The notes under the pieces: model-generated | The model's database searches: none | Told to the model about the DNA's origin: nothing | What the model saw: only the letters and a program-made list of their open reading frames with translations | Position numbers and translations under genes: made by a program | NCBI GenBank assembly: GCA_030690245.1 | Contig: JAUYGW010000229.1 | Span: 1 to 28,489, forward strand | Source of the DNA: Gallionella sp. | GTDB lineage: Bacteria > Pseudomonadota > Gammaproteobacteria > Burkholderiales > Gallionellaceae | DNA length: 28,489 nt | Reading direction: 5' to 3' | In this document: in pieces, positions 14,434-22,666 of the stretch | Position numbering within the stretch: the first letter of the stretch is position 1 | Layout of the letters: each line of letters starts with the position of its first letter

Positions 14434-15213
14434 ATGCACGACCCTCATGCACCTCTCCAGAACCGTCTTCTCGCCGCCCTGTCGGCGGACGAATATGAGC
14501 ACCTCTTTCCCCATCTTGAACTGGTTCCGATGCCGCTCGGTCATGTGCTTCACGAGTCGGGCATGCAAATGCGCCACGCCTATTTCCCCACCAATTCCAT
14601 CGTGTCCCTGCTCTACGTGATGGAGGATGGCGCATCGGCCGAAATCGCCGTGGTCGGCAACGAGGGGGTCGTCGGCATCGGCCTGTTCATGGGCGGCGAA
14701 ACCATGCCCAGCCGGGCCGTCGTGCAAAGTGAAGGCTACGCCTACCGGCTGAAGGCGCAATTGCTGAAGGATGAATTCAATCGCGCCGGGGGGCGACGTA
14801 TCGGCGCAATGCAAAATTTGTTGCTGCGCTACACCCAGGCGCTGCTGACGCAGACGGCGCAGACGGCGGTGTGCAACCGGCATCATTCGGTGGATCAGCA
14901 ACTGTGCCGCTGGTTGCTGCTAAGCCTGGATCGCCTGCAATCCAGCGAGCTGACCATGACGCAGGAGCTGATCGCCAACATGCTCGGTGTGCGCCGCGAA
15001 GGCGTCACCGAGGCTGCCGGAAAATTGCAGCATGCCGGGTTGATTCACTACTGTCGCGGCAAAATCACCGTGCTTGATCGGCCCGGGGTGGAGACGCGTG
15101 TCTGCGAATGCTACCAGGTGGTCAAAAAGGAGTTCGATCGCCTGCTCCCGGAGGTAGTCATACTTGATCGCACGCGCGCACGCACCGTCCTGCGTGCTTG
15201 TTCTGTACGCTAA
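14434..15213 (+). CDS. CRP/FNR family transcriptional regulator
   Basis: The 259-residue protein has an N-terminal cyclic-nucleotide-binding-like fold (about 12-140; LVPMPLGHVLHESG opening and an NEGVVGIGLFMGG turn) and a C-terminal winged helix (about 170-240). The HTH reads LTMTQELIANMLGVRREGVTEAAGKL, with Arg-Arg-Glu at the start of the recognition helix where CRP has Ser-Arg-Glu. There are no FNR-type N-terminal iron-sulfur cysteines, and the phosphate-binding Arg-Ser pair of true cAMP binders is not evident, so the effector is unknown. ATG 14434 is supported by AAGGA 8 nt upstream; the frame is open to 14353 but that extension looks non-coding. It is the only DNA-binding regulator in the window besides MraZ, which makes it a candidate for the five TGTGCG palindromes. 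Confidence 0.9.
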   Translation: MHDPHAPLQNRLLAALSADEYEHLFPHLELVPMPLGHVLHESGMQMRHAYFPTNSIVSLLYVMEDGASAEIAVVGNEGVVGIGLFMGGETMPSRAVVQSEGYAYRLKAQLLKDEFNRAGGRRIGAMQNLLLRYTQALLTQTAQTAVCNRHHSVDQQLCRWLLLSLDRLQSSELTMTQELIANMLGVRREGVTEAAGKLQHAGLIHYCRGKITVLDRPGVETRVCECYQVVKKEFDRLLPEVVILDRTRARTVLRACSVR

Positions 15214-15219
15214 CACACA
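15204..15219. promoter_or_regulatory. Weak operator-like match at the regulator stop codon
   Basis: TGTACGCTAACACACA differs from the TGTGCGCTAACGCACA consensus at two positions and overlaps the stop codon of the CRP-like gene. No downstream gene is well placed for it, so it may be a chance match. Confidence 0.2.
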
Positions 15220-15345
15220 GGTAACTACTGGGTTTCCCCCCATGCGAAAAGCGCTCGCCCTTGGTCTGCTAAGGCCGCTGCCTTGCCGCAGAACAGAAAC
15301 TGATCACCTGTATCCGATGCTGTACCAGCCGATATAAATCTGAAG

Positions 15346-15724
15346 CTAAAAAGCCGGAATACACCGAGATGTGCCCGCAGAGGTCTACGGTTTTCTTGCT
15401 CCCGCCCTCGTCCATTGCCCGCGTCAAATCGAAGCGCATGTTGAAGTCTCGCTGGATATTCCAGCGAACCCCCGTGCCCATGCTGGGGATCGAGACCTGT
15501 TCCTTGGTATCCCCGGCCAGCGGGTTGTTGGCGGCCCTAGCGATGTCATAGAACAGCAAGCCGCGCAGGTTGCCCTCGCCGGGAAACAGTTTGCCCATCT
15601 GGTTGGGTGAATAGAGCTGAAGGTTGGCAAAATAGCCGGTATCGCGGGCAACTTCGCGCTCCAGAAAACCGCGCACGGCGTTGACAGCGGCGTGGATTTG
15701 CCAGTTGCTCTCGGGCACGTTCAC
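15346..15724 (-). pseudogene. Decayed C-terminal fragment of a TpsB (ShlB/FhaC/HecB-type) transporter
   Basis: The minus-strand reading NAVRGFLEREVARDTGYFANLQ... then LRGLLFYDIARAANNPL and GVRWNIQRDFNMRFDLTRAMDEG matches the end of two-partner secretion outer-membrane transporters, from the VRGF motif in strand-loop L6 to the last barrel strand. Only about 125 residues remain of a protein usually over 500 residues long, so the POTRA domains and most of the barrel are missing. The final strand HISVYSGF should be followed by a stop; an extra T in the TTTTT run shifts the true TAG (15346-15348) out of frame, and translation runs on to 15269. No TpsA partner is nearby. The identification is from memory of the family. 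Confidence 0.75.
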
Positions 15725-15906
15725 CCTGCTGATGCAAAAGCGAAGAATCTTGCAGCAGGTTGAATCATTCGACCGGAATATCTAGACCATCCATTACAAA
15801 CAACTTTAGCTTGTTTGTGCAATTCATTGCTTTTTAAGCATATTTGTTTTGCTTTAACTTTCTGCGCTAACTCCTTGTCCTATAAAGAAAAATCCTGTTT
15901 TTTTGC

Positions 15907-15935
15907 TTGACCTTCTGGTTTTTTTTTAATATAGT
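15907..15935 (+). promoter_or_regulatory. Sigma-70-type promoter of the dcw cluster
   Basis: TTGACC at 15907-15912 and TATAGT at 15930-15935 are spaced 17 bp. The -10 element overlaps the first MraZ repeat, and transcription should begin near 15942. This is the expected strong promoter ahead of mraZ. Confidence 0.7.
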
Positions 15936-15968
15936 GGGCTTAAGTGGTAAAAAGTGGGTAAAAGTGGG
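15934..15968 (+). promoter_or_regulatory. MraZ operator (four direct repeats)
   Basis: GTGGG, GTGGT, GTGGG and GTGGG begin at 15934, 15944, 15954 and 15964, an exact 10-bp period with 5-nt AT-rich spacers. MraZ of E. coli and other bacteria binds TGGG-type repeats with this spacing just upstream of its own gene and represses the cluster. Here the first repeat overlaps the -10 box, and the fourth merges with the GGGG that serves as ribosome binding site, so bound MraZ would block promoter and early transcript. Confidence 0.88.
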
Positions 15969-15976
15969 GTTAAAGG

Positions 15977-16423
15977 ATGTTTCAGGGAGCGGCGCAACTT
16001 AATCTGGATAGCAAAGGCAGGCTCGCGATACCGGCGCGGCATCGCGACATGCTGCTCGCGAATTGCGCGGGCAATCTGGTGCTGACTGCCGATGCCGACG
16101 GTTGCCTGCTGATGTATCCGCAGCCAGAGTGGCAACCGATCCGCGACAAGTTGCTCAAGCTTTCCGCGCTCAACCCAAAAATCCGTGCCTTGCAACGCCG
16201 CCTGATCGGTTATGCCGAGGATGTGGTGATGGATGGCGCCGGGCGCGTGCTGATTTCGCCGGCCTTGCGCAGCTATGCCGCGCTGGACAAGCGCGTGATG
16301 CTGGTTGGCCAGGGTAATAAATTCGAATTGTGGGACGAGCCGAAATGGCAGGCGCAGCAGGAGGCCGGTTTGTCGTTCATGGAAGGTGAGTTGCCGCCGG
16401 AGCTAGAAGGTTTTTCTCTGTAA
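15977..16423 (+). CDS. mraZ: Transcriptional regulator MraZ
   Basis: The 148-residue protein has two AbrB-like swapped-hairpin domains (about 1-55 and 75-125). The first opens MFQGAAQLNLDSKGRLAIPARHR, with the conserved D-KGR-IP, and the second has the DGAGRVLISPALR counterpart. MraZ forms a ring-shaped multimer that binds the repeats just upstream and represses the division cluster. ATG 15977 has GGGG 7 nt upstream. It is the first gene of the cluster, and the next gene is separated by 140 bp that hold a dispersed repeat. Confidence 0.97.
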   Translation: MFQGAAQLNLDSKGRLAIPARHRDMLLANCAGNLVLTADADGCLLMYPQPEWQPIRDKLLKLSALNPKIRALQRRLIGYAEDVVMDGAGRVLISPALRSYAALDKRVMLVGQGNKFELWDEPKWQAQQEAGLSFMEGELPPELEGFSL

Positions 16424-16430
16424 AACCTTT

Positions 16431-16555
16431 GCAGAACGTAGCGAGCGCAGCCGAGGCAAGGCAAAAAAATGGTGAGGAACCGGAGTTTACAAAATGCTAA
16501 ATGAGGATTTTGAGCCTTTTTTAACGCGGCATCGGCAAGCGCAGCAGTCATGCAG
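16431..16555. repeat. Probable dispersed intergenic repeat between mraZ and rsmH
   Basis: The stretch contains GTAGCGAGCGCAGCCGAGGC, then a GGAACCGGAGTTTACA...TAAATGAGGATTTTGAGCC block with partial internal symmetry, then AACGCGGCATCGGCAAGCGC. I recall closely similar intergenic elements in Nitrosomonadales genomes, but cannot confirm copy number. It does not look protein-coding and leaves the rsmH ribosome binding site (AGAGG) intact. Confidence 0.45.
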
Positions 16556-16563
16556 AGGTTTTT

Positions 16564-17499
16564 GTGAGTGAGGGCTTGGCCCATACCACCGTTTTGCTGA
16601 ATGAAGCTGTTGAGGCGTTGGCCATCAAGCCAGGCGGCGTCTATGTGGATGGCACGTTCGGGCGCGGCGGGCACAGCGCGCTGATACTGGAGCGGTTAGG
16701 CGACACAGGCCGGTTGATCGCGCTGGACAAGGACCCGGCGGCGGTGGCGGCAGGCGAGGCATGGCGTGATGCGCGTTTTTGCATGGTGCATCGCGGTTTC
16801 GCGCAACTGGCGGAGGTGTTGCGCGAGCAGGGGGTGGCGAAGGTGGACGGCATTCTGCTCGACTTGGGCGTGTCGTCGCCGCAACTGGACGAGGCGGCGC
16901 GCGGTTTCAGTTTTCGCTGCGATGCGCCGCTGGATATGCGCATGGACACCAGCAGCGGGATGACCGCAGCGCAGTGGCTGGCGACGGTGGATGAAGGTTT
17001 GCTGACGGAGGTGATACGTGATTACGGCGAAGAACGGTTTGCTAAGCAGATTGCAAGGGCGGTTGTTGCGGCGCGCGCAATCGAGCCCATCCACACCACG
17101 CGGCAGCTCGTCGAGCTGGTTGGCAAGACGGTACGTACCCGCGAAGCCGGGCAGAATCCGGCAACGCGCACCTTTCAGGCTATACGGATTTATCTCAACG
17201 GGGAACTCGAAGAGCTTGCGCGGGTGCTCCCGGAATGCGTGACGCATCTCAAGACCGGGGGGCGTCTGGCGGTGATCAGTTTTCATTCGCTGGAAGACCG
17301 CATCGTGAAGCATTTCATGCGCGACATGGCCGAGGGCGACAAGCTGCCGCGCGGCGTGCCGATCCGCGCCAGCGAGGTGCCGCAGGGCAGGCTGCAGCTG
17401 GTCGGCAAGGCCGTGCGCGCGGCTGGGGCGGAAGTGCAGGCCAACCCGCGCGCGCGCAGCGCGGTGATGCGCGTGGCGGAGCGCGGCGATGTGGCGTAG
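16564..17499 (+). CDS. rsmH: 16S rRNA (cytosine(1402)-N(4))-methyltransferase RsmH (MraW)
   Basis: RsmH methylates N4 of C1402 in 16S rRNA with S-adenosylmethionine, in the cytoplasm. The 311-residue protein shows the full signature: [13 protein letters not shown] at the N-terminus, [12 protein letters not shown] loop (about 32-40), [30 protein letters not shown] (about 98-120), [12 protein letters not shown] and [15 protein letters not shown] (about 239-253). The start is GTG at 16564 with AGAGG 5 nt upstream; GTG starts are not rare for this gene. The ftsL start overlaps its last codons by 11 nt. Confidence 0.97.
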   Translation: MSEGLAHTTVLLNEAVEALAIKPGGVYVDGTFGRGGHSALILERLGDTGRLIALDKDPAAVAAGEAWRDARFCMVHRGFAQLAEVLREQGVAKVDGILLDLGVSSPQLDEAARGFSFRCDAPLDMRMDTSSGMTAAQWLATVDEGLLTEVIRDYGEERFAKQIARAVVAARAIEPIHTTRQLVELVGKTVRTREAGQNPATRTFQAIRIYLNGELEELARVLPECVTHLKTGGRLAVISFHSLEDRIVKHFMRDMAEGDKLPRGVPIRASEVPQGRLQLVGKAVRAAGAEVQANPRARSAVMRVAERGDVA

Positions 17500-17803
17500 C
17501 GATGTGATGAACGGGGGCGCGTTGAACGCGCTGCTGCTGGCGGCGGTAGTGATCTGTGCGCTGAGCGTGGTCACTTCGCAGCACAAGGCGCGCAAGCTGT
17601 ATATCGAGCTGCAGAAACAGAAGGAGTTCGCGCAGCAAATGGACGTGGAATGGGGGCAGTTGCAATTGGAGCAAAGCACCTGGGCTACGCCGGCGCGGGT
17701 GGAAAAGATTGCGGCGCGCCAGTTGCAGATGCAGTTGCCCAGAAACGGGCAAGTTCAATTTATACGGGTAGAGCCTAACGGCCATATAGATAAACAACCA
17801 TGA
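17489..17803 (+). CDS. ftsL: Cell division protein FtsL
   Basis: The 104-residue bitopic protein has a short cytoplasmic tail, one transmembrane helix (about 11-30, [20 protein letters not shown]) and a periplasmic coiled coil (about 33-75, [20 protein letters not shown]...) ending in a [18 protein letters not shown] motif. FtsL binds FtsB and FtsQ and helps activate FtsWI at the septum. ATG 17489 overlaps rsmH by 11 nt and has GGAG 7 nt upstream; a second in-frame ATG at 17507 has no ribosome binding site. The stop overlaps the ftsI start as ATGA. Confidence 0.92.
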   Translation: MWRSDVMNGGALNALLLAAVVICALSVVTSQHKARKLYIELQKQKEFAQQMDVEWGQLQLEQSTWATPARVEKIAARQLQMQLPRNGQVQFIRVEPNGHIDKQP

Positions 17804-19530
17804 ATTATGCGGCCAGCGCACATCCAGACATCACGGCAGAATTGCCCGGATGGCGCGCCACCGCGTTATTTGTGGCGCTGCTGGCCGGGCTGGCCGGGCT
17901 GGCCGGGCGCGGCGCCTACCTGCAAGTCATGCACGATGATTTCCTGCAGGAGAAAGGCAACGCCCGCTACAGCCGTGTAATCGAAGTCAGCGCGCATCGC
18001 GGCATGATCACCGACCGCAACGGCGAGCCGCTTGCGGTCAGCACGCCGGTGGAATCGGTGTGGGCCAGTCCGGCGGACGTGGAAGCCGATAGCCAGCAGG
18101 TAAAACAACTGGCGCAGATACTCGGCATGAACGTCGAAGAGGTGAAAAATCGCCTGTCCGACATGTCGCGCGATTTCGTTTATCTCAAGCGCCACCTGCC
18201 TCCCGATCAGGCCGGAAAAGTGGTGAGCCTCAATCTCCCCGGCATTTCTTTGCAACACGAATATCGCCGCTACTACCCGGCAGGCGAAGAGGCCGCGCAG
18301 ACGCTGGGTTTTACCGGGCAGGACGACAACGGGCAGGAAGGGCTGGAACTGGCCCTGCAGGAACGGCTGGCCGGCAAATCCGGCAGCCAGCGAGTCATCA
18401 AGGATCGGCGCGGGCATATCGTCGAGGATGCAGGCAGCCTGCATGCGCCCAAGCCGGGCAGCGATATCGCGCTGAGCCTCGACAGCAATGTGCAGCACCT
18501 CGCCTATCGCGAACTGGTCGATGCGGTGAAGCAGCATAAGGCCAAGGCCGGCGCGGTAGTTGTTCTCGATGCGAAGAGCGGCGAAGTGCTGGCGCTCGCC
18601 AACTATCCCGCCTACAACCCCAATAACCGCAGCAAAGTCGGCAGCCAGGCGATGCGCAACCGCGCCATTGCCGACCTGTTCGAGCCGGGCTCGACGATGA
18701 AGCCGTTCACTGTCGCAACCGCGCTCGAGCAGGGCAAGGTGCGTCCGGAAACCGTCATCAACACCGAGCACGGCGTGTACGCGGTGGGCAACAAAAAAAT
18801 CCACGACTCGCACCCGGAATCGACGCTGACCGTCGCGCAGGTCATCCAGAAGTCCAGCAATATCGGCGCGGCCAAGATTGCGTTGTCGATGGAGCCCGAG
18901 ACGTTGTGGCAAAGCCTGGCGGATAGTGGCTTTGGCGCGCGGACCGGCAGCAATTTCCCCGGTGAAGCGCCGGGAAAATTGCGCGACCCAAAAACCTGGA
19001 GGCCCATCGAGCAGGCCACCATGTCCTATGGGCACGGCATATCGGTGAACCTGCTGCAATTGGCGCGCGCCTATACGATTTTTGCCAACGATGGCGAGTT
19101 GAAACCGGTTTCGCTGCTGAAACTGGATGCGCCCGCAGTCGGAAAAAAAGTGTTTTCCGACAGCACGGCACATGCGCTGCGCGGCATGCTGGAATTGGCG
19201 GTGCAGCCCGGCGGCACGGCTCCATTGGCGCAGGTGGCCGGCTACCGCGTGGCGGGCAAGACCGGCACCGCACATAAACTGGAAGGCGGCCGATACGTCA
19301 ATCGCTATGTCGCCTCTTTCGTCGGGCTTGCGCCGGCATCGAATCCGCGCCTGATCGTGGCGGTGATGATCGACGAGCCGGACAACGGGCAATACTACGG
19401 CGGGCTGGTCGCCGCGCCGGTATTCAGCAAGGTGGCGGGCGCGGCGCTGCATGCGCTCAATGTGCCGAACGATGCGCCGCTGGACAATGTCATCGCGCCG
19501 CCGGCGGACATCATCAAGGAGGAGGCGTGA
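17800..19530 (+). CDS. ftsI: Peptidoglycan D,D-transpeptidase FtsI (PBP3)
   Basis: FtsI crosslinks septal peptidoglycan and acts with FtsW. The 576-residue protein has one N-terminal transmembrane helix (about 22-42), a pedestal domain (about 60-220, with RG-I-DRNG at the start) and a transpeptidase domain. The catalytic motifs are complete: STMK with Ser298, SSN at 352-354 and KTGT starting at Lys487. The membrane helix contains a perfect triplet of GGGCTGGCC-type 9-bp repeats coding LAGLAGLAG. It overlaps ftsL by 4 nt and shares one base with the murE start. Confidence 0.97.
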   Translation: MNYAASAHPDITAELPGWRATALFVALLAGLAGLAGRGAYLQVMHDDFLQEKGNARYSRVIEVSAHRGMITDRNGEPLAVSTPVESVWASPADVEADSQQVKQLAQILGMNVEEVKNRLSDMSRDFVYLKRHLPPDQAGKVVSLNLPGISLQHEYRRYYPAGEEAAQTLGFTGQDDNGQEGLELALQERLAGKSGSQRVIKDRRGHIVEDAGSLHAPKPGSDIALSLDSNVQHLAYRELVDAVKQHKAKAGAVVVLDAKSGEVLALANYPAYNPNNRSKVGSQAMRNRAIADLFEPGSTMKPFTVATALEQGKVRPETVINTEHGVYAVGNKKIHDSHPESTLTVAQVIQKSSNIGAAKIALSMEPETLWQSLADSGFGARTGSNFPGEAPGKLRDPKTWRPIEQATMSYGHGISVNLLQLARAYTIFANDGELKPVSLLKLDAPAVGKKVFSDSTAHALRGMLELAVQPGGTAPLAQVAGYRVAGKTGTAHKLEGGRYVNRYVASFVGLAPASNPRLIVAVMIDEPDNGQYYGGLVAAPVFSKVAGAALHALNVPNDAPLDNVIAPPADIIKEEA

Positions 19531-21143
19531 TGTTCTCCCTTGAACAGTTAAACGGCTTGAACGTAAAAATCACGCGCCTGGTGACCGACAGCCGCGCGGT
19601 GCGGCAGGGTGATACCTTCGTCGCTTATCCGGGCGAAAGAACGGACGGCCGGCAATTCATCGCGCAGGCGATCGCGCAAGGCGCGAATGCGGTGATCTAC
19701 GAAGCGCAGCATTTCGCTTGGGATGCCGCCTTGCAAATACCCAACCTCGCGGTGAGCGACCTGCGCCACAAGGCGGGGTGGCTGGCGGATGAGGTATATG
19801 GCACACCTTCCGAAAAGCTGTGGCTGGTCGGAGTCACCGGCACCAACGGCAAGACTTCCACCAGCCACTGGATCGCGCAAGCGCTGAACGATGCCGGGAA
19901 GAAATGCGCGCTGATTGGTACCCTTGGTAATGGATTCCTGGGGGCCAACGGTTTTGCCGGTGCGCTGCGGGCCAGCGCCAACACCACGCCGGACGCGCTT
20001 CTTGTGCATGGCCTGCTCGCGGATTATCTGCGCGCCGATACGCAGGCCGTGGCGATGGAAGTGTCCTCGCACGCGCTGGTGCAGGGGCGGGTGAACGGCG
20101 TGCGTTTCGATGTGGCGTTGCTGACCAACCTGAGCCGCGACCATCTCGATTATCACGGCGACATGGAAAGTTACGCGGCGAGCAAACGCAAGCTGTTCGA
20201 TTGGCAGCAACTTAAATTTGCCGTGGTCAATCTCGACGACGCGTTCGGCGCGGAACTGGCGGAACAATTGCAGGATGGTGCGTTCCCCTCTCCTCAATCC
20301 TCTCCCGCAAGCGGGAGAGGAGGCGAACGAGAAGTGGTTCAAGCAGGTATTTTGTCGCAAGACAAAAACTCGCAAAAGCAACATTCAATCCCCGAGGTGA
20401 TCGGCTACGGTCTGGGGGATGCCGCGTTGCAACTGGCCGAGCGTCTCGGGCTGCGCATGGTGTATGGCCACCTCGCGGAGATGAGCGCGCAGGGCTTGCG
20501 GCTGGACGTGCATTCGAGCTGGGGCGGCGCGCAGATCAACAGCACGCTGGTCGGCCGCTTCAATGCGGCGAATTTGCTGGGCGCGCTGGCGGTGTTGCTG
20601 GTGAGCGGCATCGAACTGGGCGAGGCGGCGCAGTCGCTGAGCAGGGTGCAGGCGGTGGCCGGGCGGATGCAACGCTTGGGCGGTGCAGCACAGCCGACGG
20701 TCATCGTGGACTATGCGCATACGCCGGATGCGCTGGAGAAAGTGTTGCTGGCGTTGCGCGAGGTCGGCGCATCGACTGGCGGCAGGCTGATCTGCGTATT
20801 CGGCTGCGGCGGCGACCGCGATCGCGGCAAGCGCGCGATGATGGGATTGGTTGCCGAGAAGTTTTCCGACCATTGCATCGTCACCAGCGACAACCCGCGC
20901 AGCGAAGAACCGCAGCACATCATTGCCGAAATTCTCGGCGGCATGACTGCCCGCAACCACGAGGTTGTCATCGAGCGCGCTGCGGCCATCGAGCGCGCCA
21001 TCGGCTTGGCGCGGCAATGCGACACCGTGCTGCTGGCGGGCAAGGGGCATGAGGATTATCAGGAAATCAACGGCGAGAAGCATCCGTTCAGCGATGTGGC
21101 GGTTGCCGAGGGCGCGCTGCGGGCATGGAGGGCGCCGGCATGA
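19530..21143 (+). CDS. murE: UDP-MurNAc-L-Ala-D-Glu:meso-diaminopimelate ligase MurE
   Basis: MurE adds meso-diaminopimelate to the UDP-MurNAc dipeptide using ATP. The 537-residue protein has the substrate domain (1-100), the P-loop TGTNGKT (Lys108) and the C-terminal DNPR motif (454-457), which marks a diaminopimelate rather than lysine enzyme. I chose ATG 19530 (TGATG overlap with the ftsI stop, GGAGG upstream); a GTG one codon earlier is possible. The protein is about 40 residues longer than usual because residues about 250-289 (FPSPQSSPASGRGG..., SQDKNSQKQH) are translated from an inserted palindromic repeat at 20281-20390. It lies in the central domain between QLQ and VIGYG, probably a surface loop. 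Confidence 0.95.
   Translation: MFSLEQLNGLNVKITRLVTDSRAVRQGDTFVAYPGERTDGRQFIAQAIAQGANAVIYEAQHFAWDAALQIPNLAVSDLRHKAGWLADEVYGTPSEKLWLVGVTGTNGKTSTSHWIAQALNDAGKKCALIGTLGNGFLGANGFAGALRASANTTPDALLVHGLLADYLRADTQAVAMEVSSHALVQGRVNGVRFDVALLTNLSRDHLDYHGDMESYAASKRKLFDWQQLKFAVVNLDDAFGAELAEQLQDGAFPSPQSSPASGRGGEREVVQAGILSQDKNSQKQHSIPEVIGYGLGDAALQLAERLGLRMVYGHLAEMSAQGLRLDVHSSWGGAQINSTLVGRFNAANLLGALAVLLVSGIELGEAAQSLSRVQAVAGRMQRLGGAAQPTVIVDYAHTPDALEKVLLALREVGASTGGRLICVFGCGGDRDRGKRAMMGLVAEKFSDHCIVTSDNPRSEEPQHIIAEILGGMTARNHEVVIERAAAIERAIGLARQCDTVLLAGKGHEDYQEINGEKHPFSDVAVAEGALRAWRAPA
20281..20390 (+). repeat. Palindromic insertion in frame within murE
   Basis: A perfect 10-bp inverted repeat with an AA centre occupies 20299-20320 (arm CCTCTCCCGC). 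A second perfect hairpin, TTTTGTC-GCAA-GACAAAA, follows at 20350-20367. CCTCTCCCGCAAGCGGGAG-type palindromes are widespread intergenic repeats in bacteria. Here it is translated as a Ser/Pro/Gly/Lys-rich stretch unlike the rest of MurE. Exact borders are uncertain. Confidence 0.75.
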
Positions 21144-22666
21144 TGCTGCTCTCGCAAGCCGCGCAAGCGCTGAATGGCCGGCTGGTCGGGCCCGACGTGC
21201 GCTTCGCCGCGGTCTCGACCGATAGCCGGAAGATCAAGGCCGGTGATTTGTTCATCGCGTTGCGCGGCGAACATTTTGACGGCTACGAGTTCGTCGCAAC
21301 CGCTCTGCAATCTGGGGCAGCAGCAGTGCTGGTCAACGCGGACAGTTACAGGATCGAGGATCGAGGAGCGAGGAGTGAGCAAGAGGCCGAGAGCGAAGCT
21401 CCCCACTCAATCCTCAATCCACAATCCTCGATTCTGGTCGTAGAAGATACGCGTCTCGCGCTGGGACAACTCGCGGCGTACTGGCGCAAGCAATTCGACA
21501 TTCCACTGGTGGCGATTACCGGCAGCAACGGCAAGACCACGGTGAAGGAAATGCTTGCCGGAATTTTGCGTTTGGCGGCAGGGAGCGATGATGCGGTGCT
21601 GGCCACCAGGGGCAATCTCAACAACGACATCGGCATGCCCCTGACCCTGCTGCAATTGAATGCGCAGCATCGCTATGCCGTGATCGAAATGGGCATGAAC
21701 CACCCCGGCGAAATCGATTACCTGACGCATCTCGCCTGCCCCGACGTCGCGCTGGTCACCAATGCCAGCGGCGCGCATCTGGAAGGGTTGGGTTCGGTGG
21801 AAGCGGTGGCGCTTGCCAAGGGCGAGATATTTGCCGGGCTCCAGCCGCACGGCACCGCAGTGATCAATGCCGACGATGGCTATGCGCCGTTGTGGCGGAT
21901 ACTCGCCGGTACGTGCGCGTTGCTTGAATTCGGCCTGGGCAGTTCTATCACTAACGTGTCGGAGACGGAACGGGAAGCCGACGTGTCCGGACAATGGCAG
22001 CCGCATGAAGCCGGGCTGCGTCTGGACGCCCAGACCCCATCGGGAAATTTCAGCGCGGATTTGCAAGTACCCGGCGCGCACAACGCGCGCAACGCATTGG
22101 CGGCAACCGCCGCGGCGATCGCGCTGAAGGTGCCGCTGGAAATCATCGCCGCAGGTCTGGAGAAATTCGGCGGCGTGGCCGGACGCTTGCAGCGCAAGGC
22201 CGCGCGGCATGGCGCGGTCCTGATCAACGATACCTATAACGCCAACCCTGCCTCGATGCGCGCCGCAATCGGCGTTCTGGCACAGGCTGGAGGCAGGCGT
22301 GTGATGGTGATGGGGGATATGGGTGAGCTGGGCGATGACGCCGCGATGCTCCATGCCGAGATCGGCACCGAGGCGCGCAGCGCCGGGATCGAGAAACTTC
22401 TTGCGCTGGGCGCGTTGAGCGTCAACGCGGTGCGCGCCTTCGGTTGCGGCGCGGAACATTTCGAGCGCATCGAGGATTTGCAGAAAGCGTTGGAAGATGA
22501 GCTGGACGTGGATACCACCGTGCTGGTGAAGGGCTCGCGCTTCATGAAAATGGAACGCGTGGTGCAGTACCTGGAGAGTGGTGAGTGGAAAGTGGGGGGT
22601 GGGAAACCCGCCCCGCACTCACCACTTTCCACCCCCCACTTACCAAAGGAAAAAAAATGTTGCTAG
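21140..22666 (+). CDS. murF: UDP-MurNAc-tripeptide:D-Ala-D-Ala ligase MurF
   Basis: MurF adds D-alanyl-D-alanine to the UDP-MurNAc tripeptide, the last cytoplasmic ligase step. The 508-residue protein has an N-terminal domain, the P-loop TGSNGKTT (Lys132), [11 protein letters not shown] and VMGDMGELG motifs. I chose ATG 21140 (ATGA overlap with murE, GGAGGG 7 nt upstream) over 21125. It is about 50 residues longer than usual for two visible reasons: residues about 71-99 ([17 protein letters not shown]...) come from a heptamer inverted repeat, and the last 28 residues after QYLES ([10 protein letters not shown]..., ending KEKKCC) come from a second heptamer element. The altered end makes murF overlap mraY by 10 nt. 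Confidence 0.95.
   Translation: MMLLSQAAQALNGRLVGPDVRFAAVSTDSRKIKAGDLFIALRGEHFDGYEFVATALQSGAAAVLVNADSYRIEDRGARSEQEAESEAPHSILNPQSSILVVEDTRLALGQLAAYWRKQFDIPLVAITGSNGKTTVKEMLAGILRLAAGSDDAVLATRGNLNNDIGMPLTLLQLNAQHRYAVIEMGMNHPGEIDYLTHLACPDVALVTNASGAHLEGLGSVEAVALAKGEIFAGLQPHGTAVINADDGYAPLWRILAGTCALLEFGLGSSITNVSETEREADVSGQWQPHEAGLRLDAQTPSGNFSADLQVPGAHNARNALAATAAAIALKVPLEIIAAGLEKFGGVAGRLQRKAARHGAVLINDTYNANPASMRAAIGVLAQAGGRRVMVMGDMGELGDDAAMLHAEIGTEARSAGIEKLLALGALSVNAVRAFGCGAEHFERIEDLQKALEDELDVDTTVLVKGSRFMKMERVVQYLESGEWKVGGGKPAPHSPLSTPHLPKEKKCC
21350..21435 (+). repeat. Heptamer tandem/inverted repeat in frame within murF
   Basis: The left arm (21350-21379) is four AGGATCG-type 7-bp units. The right arm (21406-21435) is the reverse complement in CTCAATC-type units and pairs with it at 24 of 30 positions. 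The 26-bp loop is also translated. The insert sits in a loop of the N-terminal domain before [13 protein letters not shown]. Confidence 0.85.
22574..22643 (+). repeat. Heptamer tandem/inverted repeat at the murF-mraY junction
   Basis: Four G-rich 7-bp units run from 22574 to 22601 (GAGAGTG, GTGAGTG, GAAAGTG, GGGGGTG). Four C-rich units run from 22616 to 22643 (CACTCAC, CACTTTC, CACCCCC, CACTTAC), the same words on the other strand in altered order. A GGGAAACCC loop lies between. The element is translated as the tail of MurF. Confidence 0.85.

Noticed and set aside
17866..19452. Long minus-strand ORF of 528 codons opposite ftsI
   Set aside because: It has no signature of any family and lies exactly opposite ftsI; high GC content in the third codon position keeps the antisense frame open. 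The same applies to the antisense ORFs opposite rsmH, murF and ftsW.
20350..20367. TTTTGTC-GCAA-GACAAAA hairpin as a terminator
   Set aside because: It lies within the intact murE frame in front of conserved motifs and has no T-run after it.
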